DNA of 34,032 bases from Bacillus sp. 7884-1 (GTDB lineage Bacteria > Bacillota > Bacilli > Bacillales > Cytobacillaceae): NCBI RefSeq assembly GCF_002272245.1, contig NZ_NPDD01000140.1, forward strand, positions 1-34,032, given 5' to 3'. The notes beneath the pieces were generated by a model, which worked only from the letters and a program-made list of their open reading frames with translations, searched no databases and was not told where the DNA came from. A program made the position numbers and the translations under genes. This document shows, in pieces, positions 24,677 to 33,986 of the stretch (position 1 is its first letter; each line of letters starts with the position of its first letter).

Positions 24677-25222
24677 TTACTTCTTTATACCAATCATCAT
24701 GACATCTTTTAAGTTTTTTAAAGAAATGGTCTCAGTTGTTTGATTTGGAAAGCGAATCGTTACATCCTGTTCATTATATTCAACTAAATATCCTTGTAAA
24801 TTCTTTTCTTCCGTATAAAAGACGCAAGGAACTGGCGGCAATGCTTTAGGGAAATTTTCTAGGTATTCTAAACGCTCCATAAGGTTCATTTCTCTAAAGC
24901 CTTTTACTTTGTTAAATGTACGGGGTTTTTCTTGTTTTGGCTGAATACTGTGGTTCTGCACCGCTTCTTTATCTTTAGGCTCTTTAGGTAATTCTGTCTT
25001 TGCAAGTGAAACTTCAAAGAACTTTTTCTTGCTTTCCTTGTTGCTTTCCTTCTTGCTTTCCTTGTTGCTTTCCTTCTTGCTTTCCTCCTCTAGCAGTGGT
25101 TCTTCAATTGGCAGCTGAACCTCCTGCCTGTTTGTAAAAATTTCCTGATTGTTTTTTACAGGTGTATTTAAAAACGTCTGTGAAACATAAAGTATCGGTC
25201 CACGTTTTGCCTTTTTCTCCAT
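24677..25222 (-). CDS. cotO: Spore coat protein CotO (YjbX)
   Basis: A 181-residue protein: KKAKRGPILYVSQTF near the start (the conserved GPxLYIxQ of CotO), a Lys/Glu/Ser repeat region about 48-75, and a C-terminal beta domain (FREMNLMERLEYLENFPKALPPVPCVFYTEE ... LKDVMMIGI). CotO controls late crust or exosporium assembly. The ATG at 25222 directly follows GGAGGTGAATTGG; the upstream ATG overlaps that RBS and is rejected. Location beside cotZ is conserved. The repeat region is probably variable between strains. Confidence 0.85.
   Translation of the reverse strand: MEKKAKRGPILYVSQTFLNTPVKNNQEIFTNRQEVQLPIEEPLLEEESKKESNKESKKESNKESKKKFFEVSLAKTELPKEPKDKEAVQNHSIQPKQEKPRTFNKVKGFREMNLMERLEYLENFPKALPPVPCVFYTEEKNLQGYLVEYNEQDVTIRFPNQTTETISLKNLKDVMMIGIKK
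25029..25088 (-). repeat. Short in-frame repeats in cotO (KESN/KESK)
   Basis: The 12-base unit CTTTCCTTGTTG alternates with CTTTCCTTCTTG, giving tandem SKKESNKESKKES-type residues in CotO. Repeats of this kind expand or shrink by slippage without changing frame. Confidence 0.85.
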
Positions 25223-25305
25223 CCAATTCACCTCCATTTACCTAGCCCTACACTCTATATGTATGCAGTTTGCCTATACCCGTTCATGAAAATTAGTATA
25301 GAAAA

Positions 25306-25331
25306 ATGCCCGCTAAGTTGTTAGCGGGCAT
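25306..25331 (-). terminator. Terminator of fabI
   Basis: Perfect 11-bp stem ATGCCCGCTAA with a 4-base loop; T-run on the minus strand. Confidence 0.92.
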
Positions 25332-25336
25332 TACCA

Positions 25337-26107
25337 TTATAAAATGTGAAATCCTGAATCAACGTGAATATTTTCACCCGTGATACCTCGAGAAAGATCA
25401 CTGAATAGGAATAGTGCAGTATCACCAACTTCTTCTGGCGTTGTAGCTCTACGTAAAGGTGCTTTTTCTTCAATCACTTTTGTAATTAGATTAAAATCAC
25501 TAATACCTTTTGCTGATAGGGTCCTAATCGGTCCTGCCGAGATTGAATTGACACGAATCCCTTCCCTGCCTAAATCTTCAGCCAAATATCGAACGCTTGC
25601 ATCAAGAGAAGCCTTTGCAACACCCATTACATTATAATTCTGTATAACTCGTTCTCCGCCTAGATATGTTAATGTGACGATACTTCCGCCTTCTGTCATT
25701 AATCCCCGAGCCTCTTTTGCTACAGCAGTTAGAGAATAAGAACTAATATTATGAGCCAACAAGAATCCTTCCCTTGTAGTGTTCATATATTCCCCGTTTA
25801 ATTCTTCTTTGTTAGCAAATGCAATACAGTGTGCAACACCATGGATGGTACCTACAGCTTCCTTAATATCAGCAAAGCATTTAGCCACATCTTCATCTTT
25901 GGTTACATCACAAGGAAGCACAAGAGTTCCTTCTGCTTCTAATGATTCAGCTAATTCACGAACGCTGCCTTCAAGCCTTTCCCCTGCATAGGTAAAGATC
26001 AAACGTGCACCCGCATTGTTTAGTGACCGAGCGATTCCCCATGCGATACTACGTTTATTTGCTACCCCCATTACTACATATGTTTTTCCAGTTAAAGAAA
26101 GATTCAT
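25337..26107 (-). CDS. fabI: Enoyl-[acyl-carrier-protein] reductase FabI
   Basis: A 256-residue short-chain dehydrogenase-fold enzyme that performs the last reduction in each round of fatty acid elongation with NAD(P)H. Visible: MGVANKRSIAWGIA cofactor loop near the start, catalytic pair Tyr-x6-Lys in NYNVMGVAKASL, and the family C-terminus GITGENIHVDSGFHIL. The ATG at 26107 (MNLSLTGK) with RBS GGGAGG is chosen; an upstream start adds eight unconserved residues. A FapR operator lies upstream, so malonyl-CoA should control expression. Confidence 0.96.
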   Translation of the reverse strand: MNLSLTGKTYVVMGVANKRSIAWGIARSLNNAGARLIFTYAGERLEGSVRELAESLEAEGTLVLPCDVTKDEDVAKCFADIKEAVGTIHGVAHCIAFANKEELNGEYMNTTREGFLLAHNISSYSLTAVAKEARGLMTEGGSIVTLTYLGGERVIQNYNVMGVAKASLDASVRYLAEDLGREGIRVNSISAGPIRTLSAKGISDFNLITKVIEEKAPLRRATTPEEVGDTALFLFSDLSRGITGENIHVDSGFHIL

Positions 26108-26146
26108 ATAGAAAAAGTCCTCCCACTCCATGCATTATATTAGTTA

Positions 26147-26163
26147 TTAGTACTTGGTACTAA
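26147..26163. promoter_or_regulatory. FapR operator before fabI
   Basis: TTAGTACTTGGTACTAA is a 17-bp palindrome matching the known FapR box (TTAGTACCTGRTACTAA) at 15 or 16 positions. It lies just upstream of a TATAAT box (minus strand, about 26136-26141), so FapR would block the fabI promoter when malonyl-CoA is low. Confidence 0.9.
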
Positions 26164-26220
26164 GTTTACACTATTTACTAACAAATGAAAAGTATCAGCT
26201 TTCTCAAGGATATTCCTCCC

Positions 26221-28068
26221 TTAGAATTCTAATTCCCTTTTTAGCTCATCTACATACTCTTTTGACCCCGTTACAATCAAACGATCATTTAGGAGCAGTT
26301 CCGTATCACCATGTGGTACAATCGAATCCTTTCCTCGAAATATACGAACAAAAATAACATCTCCTGTAAACGGAAACCTTCTTAGCGTCATTCCGTCGTA
26401 CTGCTCATTTTGCATTCTTATTTCATAAAGCGAGCTTTCTTGATTGGTTAATATGTTCATTACACTTGGTGTTTCAATTAATGCCCGCAACAATGTTTTT
26501 GTTGACATGAAGGATGAGAAAACTTCAATTTCATTTTCTCTCAGACTTTGCTCAAATTCGGGACTTTCGATACGAACAATTACCCTGGAAACACCCATTT
26601 CCTTAGCCTTCAATGCTAAGTTTGCATTTGTCTGATCCTGGCCAGTGGAAATGACAACAATATCCGTTTGAAAAATCTTATTCGTTTCAATTGTTTCTAA
26701 CGAATAATTAAAAATCTCAACGATATCAAATAATGAATTAGAGATAAGTTTATCTGATTTGTCCATTCTTGTATGATAGAGGGTTGGTTCATATAAACCT
26801 GATTTTAGTTCCCTTGAAACAGGAAGTGTAACTTGGTTTGCACCTAAAAATGCAATTCTTACTTTTGGATCTGCACCCACTTCTTTTGGGAACAATTTCT
26901 TAAAGGCTATCGGTGTAAAAATGGAAGTGATGACGGCAACGAGAATAAGGGTTCCACTCATCTCCGGAGTAATGACCTCCATACGCTCTCCAATTGTCGC
27001 CGCTGCAATTACTAACGATAGTGTAGACGTAAGTAAGAAACCCGAAGCAAGCACTGTTTTTGTATCATACCAGATTTTCAATAGATATACTGGGACTACC
27101 TTTGATAGCAGAAGTCCTAATAATAAAAGCGGTATTAATAACAAAAGCTTTCTATCCGCAAATAAAGACCAAACATCTAGTTCCACACCAATCATTACAA
27201 AAAAGATTGGTATTAAGAAACCATAACCAAAGGAATCTAGTTTATGGATTAGTTCTTGATTTGGAGATAGGAGAGAGACCAATACGCCTGCTAGGAAAGC
27301 TCCTAGGATATTTTCTGCACCTACTGTTTCTGAGAGTCCAACTAATACTATAATGAGCATAAATACTGCACGGGTTCCGATTTGTACAGTCCCTTTTGAC
27401 AATGATTCAAGCAAGGGACGATTTTTAAAACGTTTACCAACAAAATACAAAACAACACCAGCAGCAAACAATATAAGCAGAAGCCATGTATTCCCTTGTC
27501 CTGGATCATAAATTGACACAAATATGGCCAAGAGGATCATGGTCACTAAATCAGCCACCACTGCAACCAATAGTATGATTTGGCCAATGTTGGATTTCAT
27601 CAGGTGTGCTTCTTTTAAAGTCGGAACCACAACCCCTAGGGATATCGTTGATATTATGAGCGTCATTAAAAATGCGTTGTCTATAAAACCTGCAAATACA
27701 AACAAATAGGATAACAACAGGGAAATAATAAATATACCAATAAAAATGATAAATGAGGCCAAGAAGGTGTTCGGTTCCTTTTTACCATTTGGAAGTGTAT
27801 TTTGTTTCTTCCCTCCTGTGAAGGCAGTAAAATCAATTTCTAATCCACTAAGAAACATGAGGAAAATAAAGCCAAGTGTCGAGAGTGTTGTTAACCACAT
27901 ATCTTCATGAACTACATTGAAGCCGCTTTTCCCAATCACAAGTCCCATAATAATTTCTGCAACTACAACAGGGATAAAATATAATTTTAATCGGTGTAGT
28001 AAAATTGGGGTTACAAAAGCAACCGTCACTACCACCAGTAAAGATATTACAGAAGCATGTTGTTCCAT
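26221..28068 (-). CDS. yjbQ: CPA2-type K+(Na+)/H+ antiporter with RCK domains (YjbQ-like)
   Basis: A 615-residue membrane transporter. Residues 1-390 hold about 12 hydrophobic segments of the CPA2 Na+/H+ exchanger family. Residues about 400-510 form an RCK-N/TrkA-N Rossmann domain ([19 protein letters not shown] ... [19 protein letters not shown]) and about 530-613 an RCK-C/TrkA-C domain ending [14 protein letters not shown]. It likely exports K+ or Na+ in exchange for protons, gated by nucleotides. The first Rossmann loop reads GANQVT instead of the usual GxGxxG. RBS GGAGG; divergent from prpE. Confidence 0.9.
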   Translation of the reverse strand: MEQHASVISLLVVVTVAFVTPILLHRLKLYFIPVVVAEIIMGLVIGKSGFNVVHEDMWLTTLSTLGFIFLMFLSGLEIDFTAFTGGKKQNTLPNGKKEPNTFLASFIIFIGIFIISLLLSYLFVFAGFIDNAFLMTLIISTISLGVVVPTLKEAHLMKSNIGQIILLVAVVADLVTMILLAIFVSIYDPGQGNTWLLLILFAAGVVLYFVGKRFKNRPLLESLSKGTVQIGTRAVFMLIIVLVGLSETVGAENILGAFLAGVLVSLLSPNQELIHKLDSFGYGFLIPIFFVMIGVELDVWSLFADRKLLLLIPLLLLGLLLSKVVPVYLLKIWYDTKTVLASGFLLTSTLSLVIAAATIGERMEVITPEMSGTLILVAVITSIFTPIAFKKLFPKEVGADPKVRIAFLGANQVTLPVSRELKSGLYEPTLYHTRMDKSDKLISNSLFDIVEIFNYSLETIETNKIFQTDIVVISTGQDQTNANLALKAKEMGVSRVIVRIESPEFEQSLRENEIEVFSSFMSTKTLLRALIETPSVMNILTNQESSLYEIRMQNEQYDGMTLRRFPFTGDVIFVRIFRGKDSIVPHGDTELLLNDRLIVTGSKEYVDELKRELEF

Positions 28069-28140
28069 AAATGGCCTCCTTCATTTCTTTTTATAAAAAT
28101 CACTAAACAAACCAAAAATAAAAATAAGGGGGAATATTCC

Positions 28141-28881
28141 ATGAAAATTGATATCATCGGAGATATACATGGCTGTTTGCCAGAATTTGAAGCTTTAACT
28201 AAGAAGTTGGGTTACCAATGGAGTGATGGAATCCCGTCTCATCCCGAAAACAGGCTGTTAGGTTTTGTTGGCGATTTAACGGATCGCGGTCCATCTTCAC
28301 TAAAGGTTGCTGAAATAGTATGGCGACTGGTAATAGAGCAGAAAAAGGCATTTTACACACCTGGAAACCATTGTAATAAACTGTATCGTTACTTTATTGG
28401 GAATAAGGTTCAGGAAACCCATGGGCTTGAAACAACTGTAGCAGAATTCAAATCACTGCCACGAAAAGAACAGCAAACCACTAAAAGGAAATTCATCGAA
28501 CTCTATGAAAAATCGCCGCTTCATTTAATAGTAGATCAAGAAAAGCTAGTTATTGCCCACGCTGGGATCAAAGAAGAATTTATCGGCAAAACAAACTCTA
28601 AAGTGAAGACGTTTGTCCTTTATGGAGATATTACAGGTGAGAAAAACCCAGATGGTTCTCCTGTAAGAAGAGATTGGGCTAAGCAGTATGCTGGTAAGCC
28701 TTTAATCGTTTATGGTCACACACCCGTAAGAGAACCAAGAGTTATTAATAATACCTATAATATTGATACTGGAGCTGTTTTTGGCGGTAAGTTAACTGCC
28801 CTCCGGTACCCAGAGCTAGAAATAGTTTCTGTAGATTCTACTATGCCATACATAGGAGAAAAATTTAAAGACTTTGCTTAA
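28141..28881 (+). CDS. prpE: Bis(5'-nucleosyl)-tetraphosphatase PrpE
   Basis: A 246-residue metallophosphatase. The metal-binding blocks are all visible: GDIHGC (residues about 5-10), [20 protein letters not shown] and YGHTPV. PrpE of B. subtilis hydrolyses Ap4A asymmetrically and dephosphorylates proteins, and affects spore germination. The ATG at 28141 follows AAGGGGGAA; a longer in-frame start at 28057 overlaps the antiporter gene and is rejected. It ends at a bidirectional terminator shared with yjbO. Confidence 0.93.
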   Translation: MKIDIIGDIHGCLPEFEALTKKLGYQWSDGIPSHPENRLLGFVGDLTDRGPSSLKVAEIVWRLVIEQKKAFYTPGNHCNKLYRYFIGNKVQETHGLETTVAEFKSLPRKEQQTTKRKFIELYEKSPLHLIVDQEKLVIAHAGIKEEFIGKTNSKVKTFVLYGDITGEKNPDGSPVRRDWAKQYAGKPLIVYGHTPVREPRVINNTYNIDTGAVFGGKLTALRYPELEIVSVDSTMPYIGEKFKDFA

Positions 28882-28943
28882 AAATAGGGTAAATAATCCT
28901 ATCAACATCGACAAATTTCCTAGGAAATCACCAAAAAACGCAA

Positions 28944-28972
28944 AAAGGCTGACAATCTAGGAGTCAGCCTTT
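28944..28972. terminator. Bidirectional terminator between prpE and yjbO
   Basis: AAAGGCTGAC/GTCAGCCTTT stem with a 9-base loop between convergent genes. Confidence 0.88.
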
Positions 28973-29856
28973 ACTAATACATACAAATCTTCAGGAAGGT
29001 TTAATGTGAAATTCATATCCTGGCCACTAAATGGGTGAGAAAAATGAATCTTTTTACAATGTAGTGCCTGCCGATTAATCAGGGTTTGGTTACCCTCGTA
29101 TAGGTCATCTCCCAATAAGGGGTGCCCAATAAAAGACATATGAACCCTAATTTGATGTGTTCGACCAGTCTTTAGCTGTAATTCAACGTGTGTAAACTCT
29201 TTATACCTTTTAAGTACCTTGTAATGGGTGCACGCATATTGCCCGTCACTCCGTACCTCTCTTTCAATAATACTGTCCAACTTTCTTCCAATCGGCTCCT
29301 CAATTGAACCTTCTTCGAGTACAAGATGACCCTCTGCAAGTGCTTCATATGTTCTTTTTATATTACCATTTTTCTGTTGTTTGCTTAGTAGATGATGAAC
29401 ATGGCGATGCTTTGCAATTAAGACAATACCAGAAGTATCTCTATCCAAACGGGTGACAATATGAGAGGTAGCTCTTATTCCAATTTCTTCATAGTATCCT
29501 ATCAAGGCGTTAGCCAGACTTCCTGTGGGATGTTCTCGCGATGGAATGGTACTCATGCCAGCAGGTTTGTTAACAATCAGTAAATATTGGTCTTCAAAAA
29601 GAATCTCCAATGGGATTTTTTCCCCTGCTGCCCCTGCACTTGGGTTTTCAGGAGGAAAAATAACGGTTAAGAATTCACCCTCTTTTAACACATAACGAAC
29701 ATTCACTTCAATGTCATTCACCAGAATTTTCCCGCCATTAAATTTAATATCCGTTAGAGCAATTCGAGATATCTCTTCTTCTTTCAAGAATTCCTTAATC
29801 ATTCGGCCTGCTTGCTGTTTATTAACTTCCCACTGAAGTTGAAAACCTGATATCAT
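28957..29856 (-). CDS. yjbO: RluA/RluD-family pseudouridine synthase (YjbO)
   Basis: A 299-residue RNA pseudouridine synthase. A short S4-like N-terminal part (GRMIKEFLKEEEISRIALTDIKFNGGKILVND) binds RNA. The catalytic motif is SHIVTRLDRDTSGIVL, whose Asp near residue 140 (RLDRDTSG) is the nucleophile. GRTHQIRVHM is the second signature. It converts uridines in ribosomal RNA or tRNA. The last codons overlap the shared terminator. It is the last gene of the yjbM-nadF-yjbO group, 26 bases after nadF. Confidence 0.92.
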   Translation of the reverse strand: MISGFQLQWEVNKQQAGRMIKEFLKEEEISRIALTDIKFNGGKILVNDIEVNVRYVLKEGEFLTVIFPPENPSAGAAGEKIPLEILFEDQYLLIVNKPAGMSTIPSREHPTGSLANALIGYYEEIGIRATSHIVTRLDRDTSGIVLIAKHRHVHHLLSKQQKNGNIKRTYEALAEGHLVLEEGSIEEPIGRKLDSIIEREVRSDGQYACTHYKVLKRYKEFTHVELQLKTGRTHQIRVHMSFIGHPLLGDDLYEGNQTLINRQALHCKKIHFSHPFSGQDMNFTLNLPEDLYVLVKADS

Positions 29857-29882
29857 GATGTTTTTTCCTCCAGCTATTAGGA

Positions 29883-30683
29883 TTAATCGGAATCCGATAT
29901 AAATGAATCATGGACCCTCTTCCAAAAAGGAAATGGACGAAAACGAGCAAAGCGAATTTTTTCATCCGGCACCCTGAATTGAATTGATTTTACATCTTTA
30001 TGAAGTAAAGTAAGATGATCAACCGTTACTTGGAAATCTACCCGATTAACTGGTTTCAGCATACAAGTATGATGGGATGGCAGGATTAGAGGTGATCCAA
30101 CCGTTCGAAAAACGCGATTATTTATTGAAGCCATCTCTGCAACCTGTAATGCAGATATCGATGGATGGATAATAGCCCCACCAAGTGCTTTATTATAAGC
30201 AGTACTGCCTGACGGCGTGGAGACACATAAACCATCCCCTCGAAACCGTTCAAAGTGCTGCCCGCGTATTTCCACATCCATAACCAATGTCCCTTCAACA
30301 CTTTTGACAGTTGATTCATTTAGTGCAAGATATCTGGATTCCTTACCTGCATGCTGGTAACGGATGATTACTTCAATTAATGGATATTCAACAACCTGAT
30401 ACGGTGTCTTGGCAATCGCAATGACGAGCTTCTCAATTTCATCAGGTGTCCAGTCAGCATAAAAACCTAGATGTCCAGTATGAATACCAACAAAAGCGGT
30501 CTTATCCAAGCGGCTGCTGTATCGGTGAAAAGCATATAGAAGTGTCCCGTCGCCTCCAATTGAGACGACAATATCTGGTTGGTCCTCGTCGTAAATAAGA
30601 TCAAAGTCCAGTAAATACGTTCTCATCTTGTGCATTAAGATATTCGACTTTTGATCTCCTTTGGATGTAATGGCAAATTTCAT
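29883..30683 (-). CDS. nadF: NAD kinase
   Basis: A 266-residue NAD kinase (PpnK/YjbN) that makes NADP from NAD with ATP or polyphosphate. Motif GGDGTLL is near residue 44 with the catalytic Asp; [21 protein letters not shown] is the second conserved block. Starts [10 protein letters not shown], as in the family; ATGATG gives one possible extra Met (30686). RBS AGGAG. Lies between yjbM and yjbO, the conserved order in Bacillus. Confidence 0.95.
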   Translation of the reverse strand: MKFAITSKGDQKSNILMHKMRTYLLDFDLIYDEDQPDIVVSIGGDGTLLYAFHRYSSRLDKTAFVGIHTGHLGFYADWTPDEIEKLVIAIAKTPYQVVEYPLIEVIIRYQHAGKESRYLALNESTVKSVEGTLVMDVEIRGQHFERFRGDGLCVSTPSGSTAYNKALGGAIIHPSISALQVAEMASINNRVFRTVGSPLILPSHHTCMLKPVNRVDFQVTVDHLTLLHKDVKSIQFRVPDEKIRFARFRPFPFWKRVHDSFISDSD

Positions 30684-30721
30684 CATCGTATACTCCTTGT
30701 ACTGAAATTTACAAAGCTCTA

Positions 30722-31363
30722 TCAGCTTTTCTCTTCTTGTTTAAACTCTTTATTTCTCGTAAAAAACGCTTGGGCCTCTTGGATTTCACCACGTATCAAT
30801 GACATTTCTTCATCTAAACGAAATGCTGCTTCCGCAGCTCGCTGGAGCCTCATTTGAATATCAGTTGGGAAAATCCCTTTATATTTATAACTTAATGTGT
30901 GTTCAATTGTTGCCCAAAAGTTCATCGCTAAGGTTCTTATTTGTATTTCAGCAAGAATCCTTTTTTCCCCATGAATTGTTTGAACAGGATACATGATAAC
31001 TACATGGTAAGAGCGATATCCACTTGTCTTTTTGTGTGAAATATAATCCCTTTCCTCAACAATTTGAAGATCATTTCGATTTCTTAATAAGCTAACAACA
31101 TGATGAATGTCGTCTACAAATTGACACATGATTCTCATTCCAGCAATATCCTGCATTTCTTCTTCCAATTTATCTAGTGGAATACCCTTTTGATTGGCTT
31201 TATCAAGGATACTTGCAATTGGCTTAACTCTCCCCGTCACAAATTCAATTGGTGAATGGCTGGAATCTAGCTCAAATTGTCCTCTCATCCCTTTTAATTT
31301 TATTTTCAGCTCTGACACTGCCTGTTTATATGGAGCTAAAAACTGGTCCCAATGCTTCATCAT
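30722..31363 (-). CDS. yjbM: Small (p)ppGpp synthetase (RelQ/SasB, YjbM)
   Basis: A 213-residue synthetase-only RelA/SpoT homologue. Visible: [45 protein letters not shown] (G-loop substrate site) and [24 protein letters not shown]. No hydrolase or regulatory ACT domain. It makes pppGpp/ppGpp as part of the stress alarmone network and forms tetramers in B. subtilis. The start is one of two consecutive ATGs after GGGGTGG. First gene of the yjbM-nadF-yjbO group. Confidence 0.95.
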   Translation of the reverse strand: MMKHWDQFLAPYKQAVSELKIKLKGMRGQFELDSSHSPIEFVTGRVKPIASILDKANQKGIPLDKLEEEMQDIAGMRIMCQFVDDIHHVVSLLRNRNDLQIVEERDYISHKKTSGYRSYHVVIMYPVQTIHGEKRILAEIQIRTLAMNFWATIEHTLSYKYKGIFPTDIQMRLQRAAEAAFRLDEEMSLIRGEIQEAQAFFTRNKEFKQEEKS

Positions 31364-31390
31364 TCCACCCCAATGACAACTATAATATGT

Positions 31391-31750
31391 TTAAAAAATC
31401 TCTTCTACTTTCGTGACCATTTCTGCACCATAATTACTATTGCCTCTTATGTTGGTTATTAGTTCAGATAATTCCTCATAGAAATTTGTTAATTCCCATT
31501 GTTCATCTTCAAAAAGAATCCACACTGGAATTGGTTGTTCCAGTACCTTTTTTAAACATGGCCAAATTGGCTCTTTCATGTCGATATATGTATAACCCTC
31601 TAGATTTTCCAGTAAATAAACAAAAGAAAATTCTTTAGAATCAACAAGAATTTGTTCTGCGGGGCTTAACCCGCTAATGGACTCACTTACATATAAATTT
31701 AATTTACTATTCAAAAAGTTTGCTTTCGTAATTGTTATTCTTTTATTCAT
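31391..31750 (-). CDS. yjbL: UPF0738 family protein (YjbL)
   Basis: A 119-residue soluble protein of unknown function matching UPF0738/YjbL by position, length and composition (SGLSPAEQILVDSKEFSFVYLLE; PVWILFEDEQWELTNFYEEL). It lies 27 bases upstream of yjbM and may share its transcript. The ATG at 31750 directly follows GGAGGTAAAAAGG; the upstream start lies in this RBS. Confidence 0.8.
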   Translation of the reverse strand: MNKRITITKANFLNSKLNLYVSESISGLSPAEQILVDSKEFSFVYLLENLEGYTYIDMKEPIWPCLKKVLEQPIPVWILFEDEQWELTNFYEELSELITNIRGNSNYGAEMVTKVEEIF

Positions 31751-31870
31751 CCTTTTTACCTCCACTATTCACTCCCTTATTTTAGCATAATCTATCCATT
31801 TCTCCCAAGAATTGCGGTTTAACTTAAAGCTAAGATACAATAAATATATGTTAGGAAAGGAATGGACCTG

Positions 31871-32443
31871 ATGTCAGAGACAATCGAAATTGAATTTAAG
31901 AATTTACTTACTAAAGTTGAATATGAAAATCTTCTTAAAACATTTAATGTTAAGGAAAAGGATATTGTCATGCAATCAAATCATTACTTCGACACACCGG
32001 AATTTGCTTTAAAGAACCTAGGTTCTGCCCTAAGAATCAGAGAAAAAAAGAATAACTTTGAATTGACGTTAAAACAACCAGCAGCTGTTGGACTTTTAGA
32101 AACGACACAACTTTTATCTGCAAAAGAGTTTAAGGCAGCCATTCAACAGCAGATATTCCCAAAGGGAATTGTCCAGGAACGAATAGAACAATTAAAAATT
32201 GCATTTAACAAAATTGTATATTTTGGATCTCTCACAACCAAAAGAGCTGAATTCCCCTACAAAGAGGGTTTACTTGTATTGGATCATAGCTTTTATTTAA
32301 ACAAAGAAGACTATGAGATTGAATACGAAGTGGAAGATTTCCAAAGTGGACAACTTGTATTTCAAGGACTACTCAACCAATATGAAATACCTATACGAAA
32401 AACTCAGAATAAAATTGCTCGGTTTTACCAGCAAAAATTATAA
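31871..32443 (+). CDS. yjbK: CYTH domain phosphohydrolase (YjbK)
   Basis: A 190-residue CYTH superfamily protein with the N-terminal EIEFKNLL signature (ExExK variant), SNHYFDTP, LRIREKKNNFELTLKQP, and a C-terminal EIEYEV strand. CYTH proteins form a tunnel lined by charged residues that binds triphosphates and metals; likely triphosphatase activity. The ATG at 31871 is used because an upstream ATG (31862) lies 2 bases after the RBS AGGAAAGGA. Divergent from yjbL. Confidence 0.9.
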   Translation: MSETIEIEFKNLLTKVEYENLLKTFNVKEKDIVMQSNHYFDTPEFALKNLGSALRIREKKNNFELTLKQPAAVGLLETTQLLSAKEFKAAIQQQIFPKGIVQERIEQLKIAFNKIVYFGSLTTKRAEFPYKEGLLVLDHSFYLNKEDYEIEYEVEDFQSGQLVFQGLLNQYEIPIRKTQNKIARFYQQKL

Positions 32444-32514
32444 GCGGTTTATTTGAGATATGAAATTAGCATTGATAAAATAAAGATACAAACATATTCA
32501 AAGGAGTTGTCAAC

Positions 32515-32922
32515 ATGAATGAGAAAAAGCCTACTCCATATGAGACCCTTGGCGAAGCTGCTCTACATCGTCTCGTGGATACTTTTTATGGTCTAGTTGC
32601 ACAACATCCTGATCTTGCTCCAATCTTTCCAAATGACTTTTCAGAAATTGCCCGAAAACAAAAGCAATTTTTAACACAATATTTGGGAGGACCACCATTG
32701 TATACAGAGGAGCATGGTCATCCGATGATGCGTGCACGACATTTGCCTTTTCCCATTACTCCTGCTCGTGCAAAGGCATGGCTTTCATGCATGACACAAG
32801 CGATGGACAAGACTGGTTTAGAGGGTCCATTTAGGGATGAATTTTATTCTAGGCTCTATCTTACTGCTCAGCATATGATTAATAAGCCTGATGGCAGTGA
32901 GATACCGGGTGAAAATTCGTGA
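32515..32922 (+). CDS. yjbI: Group II truncated haemoglobin (YjbI)
   Basis: A 135-residue truncated haemoglobin. Family marks: [35 protein letters not shown], and [11 protein letters not shown] containing the proximal His ligand; [22 protein letters not shown] holds the last helix. It binds oxygen or nitric oxide through haem. The RBS is AAAGGAGTTG. Its stop overlaps the GTG start of spxH, so the two are co-translated, as in the yjbIH operon of B. subtilis. Confidence 0.95.
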   Translation: MNEKKPTPYETLGEAALHRLVDTFYGLVAQHPDLAPIFPNDFSEIARKQKQFLTQYLGGPPLYTEEHGHPMMRARHLPFPITPARAKAWLSCMTQAMDKTGLEGPFRDEFYSRLYLTAQHMINKPDGSEIPGENS

Positions 32923-33785
32923 GTATTCCTGGATTCACTTCAAGGCCAAACTCCTACAGTTATGACAAGAAGCCGCTTGAAATATATATGTTCATCGATC
33001 CTTTATGCCCAGAGTGTTGGGCACTTGAGCCTATCTTAAAAAAATTACACATTGAATATGGCAGATATTTTTCCATAAAACATGTGTTAAGTGGTCGTAT
33101 CGCAAATTTAAATGTCAGCAAAAAGAAAAATTATGAAGTGATTGCGGAATTATGGGAAAAGACAGCAAGCAGATCAGGGATGTCCTGTGATGGAAGCCTT
33201 TGGTTAGAAAATCCAGTAGCTTCCCCGTATATAGCCTCTGTTGCAATAAAGGCAGCTGAGCTGCAAGGCAGACGAGCAGGCATACGGTTTCTACGCAAGC
33301 TACAGGAAAAACTTTTTATCGATAAACAAAACATCTCCCATATTGAAGTATTAACATCCTGTGCTAAAAATGCAGGATTAGATGTAGAGGAGTTCATATC
33401 CGATTTTCATTCTGAAAGCGCGGCTAAAGCATTCCAGTGTGACCTAAAAATCACCACTGAGATGGAGGTACAAGAAATACCGACGCTTGTATTTTTTAAC
33501 GAGAATGCAGAGGATGAGGGCATTAAAATTACCGGGCCCTACCCGTATGAAGTCTATGTGCAAATTCTTGAAGAAATGCTTTCTGTAGAGCCTGAAAAAA
33601 ATCCGCCGCCCCCTTTAGAAAAATTTCTGGAGTATTTTAAACTAGTGGCTTCTAAAGAGATTGCAGTAGTTTATAATTTGTCAATCTCTCAAGTAGAGCG
33701 AGAAATGAAACAATTGCTTTTACTTCAAAAGGTGGAACAACTTCCGGCAAAGTATGGAACATTTTGGCGGTATCTTGAAGACTAA
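32919..33785 (+). CDS. spxH: SpxH, ClpXP adaptor for Spx degradation (YjbH)
   Basis: A 288-residue DsbA/thioredoxin-fold protein. The DPLCPECW motif (Cys30, Cys33) marks the redox-active start of YjbH/SpxH, followed by a long helical insert ([14 protein letters not shown]) and [13 protein letters not shown], the cis-Pro region. SpxH delivers Spx to ClpXP, so it sets the level of the disulfide-stress regulator. GTG start overlaps the yjbI stop by 4 bases (GTGA), giving translational coupling with the haemoglobin. A strong terminator follows. Confidence 0.95.
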   Translation: MSIPGFTSRPNSYSYDKKPLEIYMFIDPLCPECWALEPILKKLHIEYGRYFSIKHVLSGRIANLNVSKKKNYEVIAELWEKTASRSGMSCDGSLWLENPVASPYIASVAIKAAELQGRRAGIRFLRKLQEKLFIDKQNISHIEVLTSCAKNAGLDVEEFISDFHSESAAKAFQCDLKITTEMEVQEIPTLVFFNENAEDEGIKITGPYPYEVYVQILEEMLSVEPEKNPPPPLEKFLEYFKLVASKEIAVVYNLSISQVEREMKQLLLLQKVEQLPAKYGTFWRYLED

Positions 33786-33813
33786 TCCAATCGCAGTGAC
33801 TTCTTAAACGTGA

Positions 33814-33847
33814 AAAGACCTTGCAGCCAAACTGCAAGGTCTTTTTC
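33814..33847. terminator. Terminator after spxH
   Basis: Perfect 13-bp stem AAAGACCTTGCAG/CTGCAAGGTCTTT with a 5-base loop and T-run. Strong in the plus direction and possibly bidirectional. Confidence 0.93.
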
Positions 33848-33911
33848 TATTTTATACGAACAAAGGGGATGGGAGAAATTTTTCACGGTCAAACAAAGGG
33901 GTATATGTTTG

Positions 33912-33929
33912 TTGTGACTAACTTCACGT
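33912..33929. promoter_or_regulatory. Rex/Fnr-like palindrome 1
   Basis: TTGTGACTAACTTCACGT fits the Rex pattern TTGTGAA-n4-TTCACAA at 11 of 14 positions. Its core TGTGA-n6-TCACG also fits Fnr/Crp (TGTGA-n6-TCACA) with one mismatch. Confidence 0.4.
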
Positions 33930-33968
33930 ATAGAATATACCATGTTGCAGAACCCATTGACAATGTGA

Positions 33969-33986
33969 TTGTGTGTTATTTCACAT
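33969..33986. promoter_or_regulatory. Rex/Fnr-like palindrome 2
   Basis: TTGTGTGTTATTTCACAT fits the Rex pattern at 11 of 14 positions; its core TGTGT-n6-TCACA fits Fnr/Crp with one mismatch. It is nested in a wider inverted repeat (TTGACAAT at 33957 and ATTGTCAA near 33988). Centred 57 bases from the first site. Confidence 0.4.

Noticed and set aside
25029..25088. CRISPR-like array
   Set aside because: The repeats are 12-base in-frame units within cotO, without spacers. No CRISPR array or cas gene is seen in the window.
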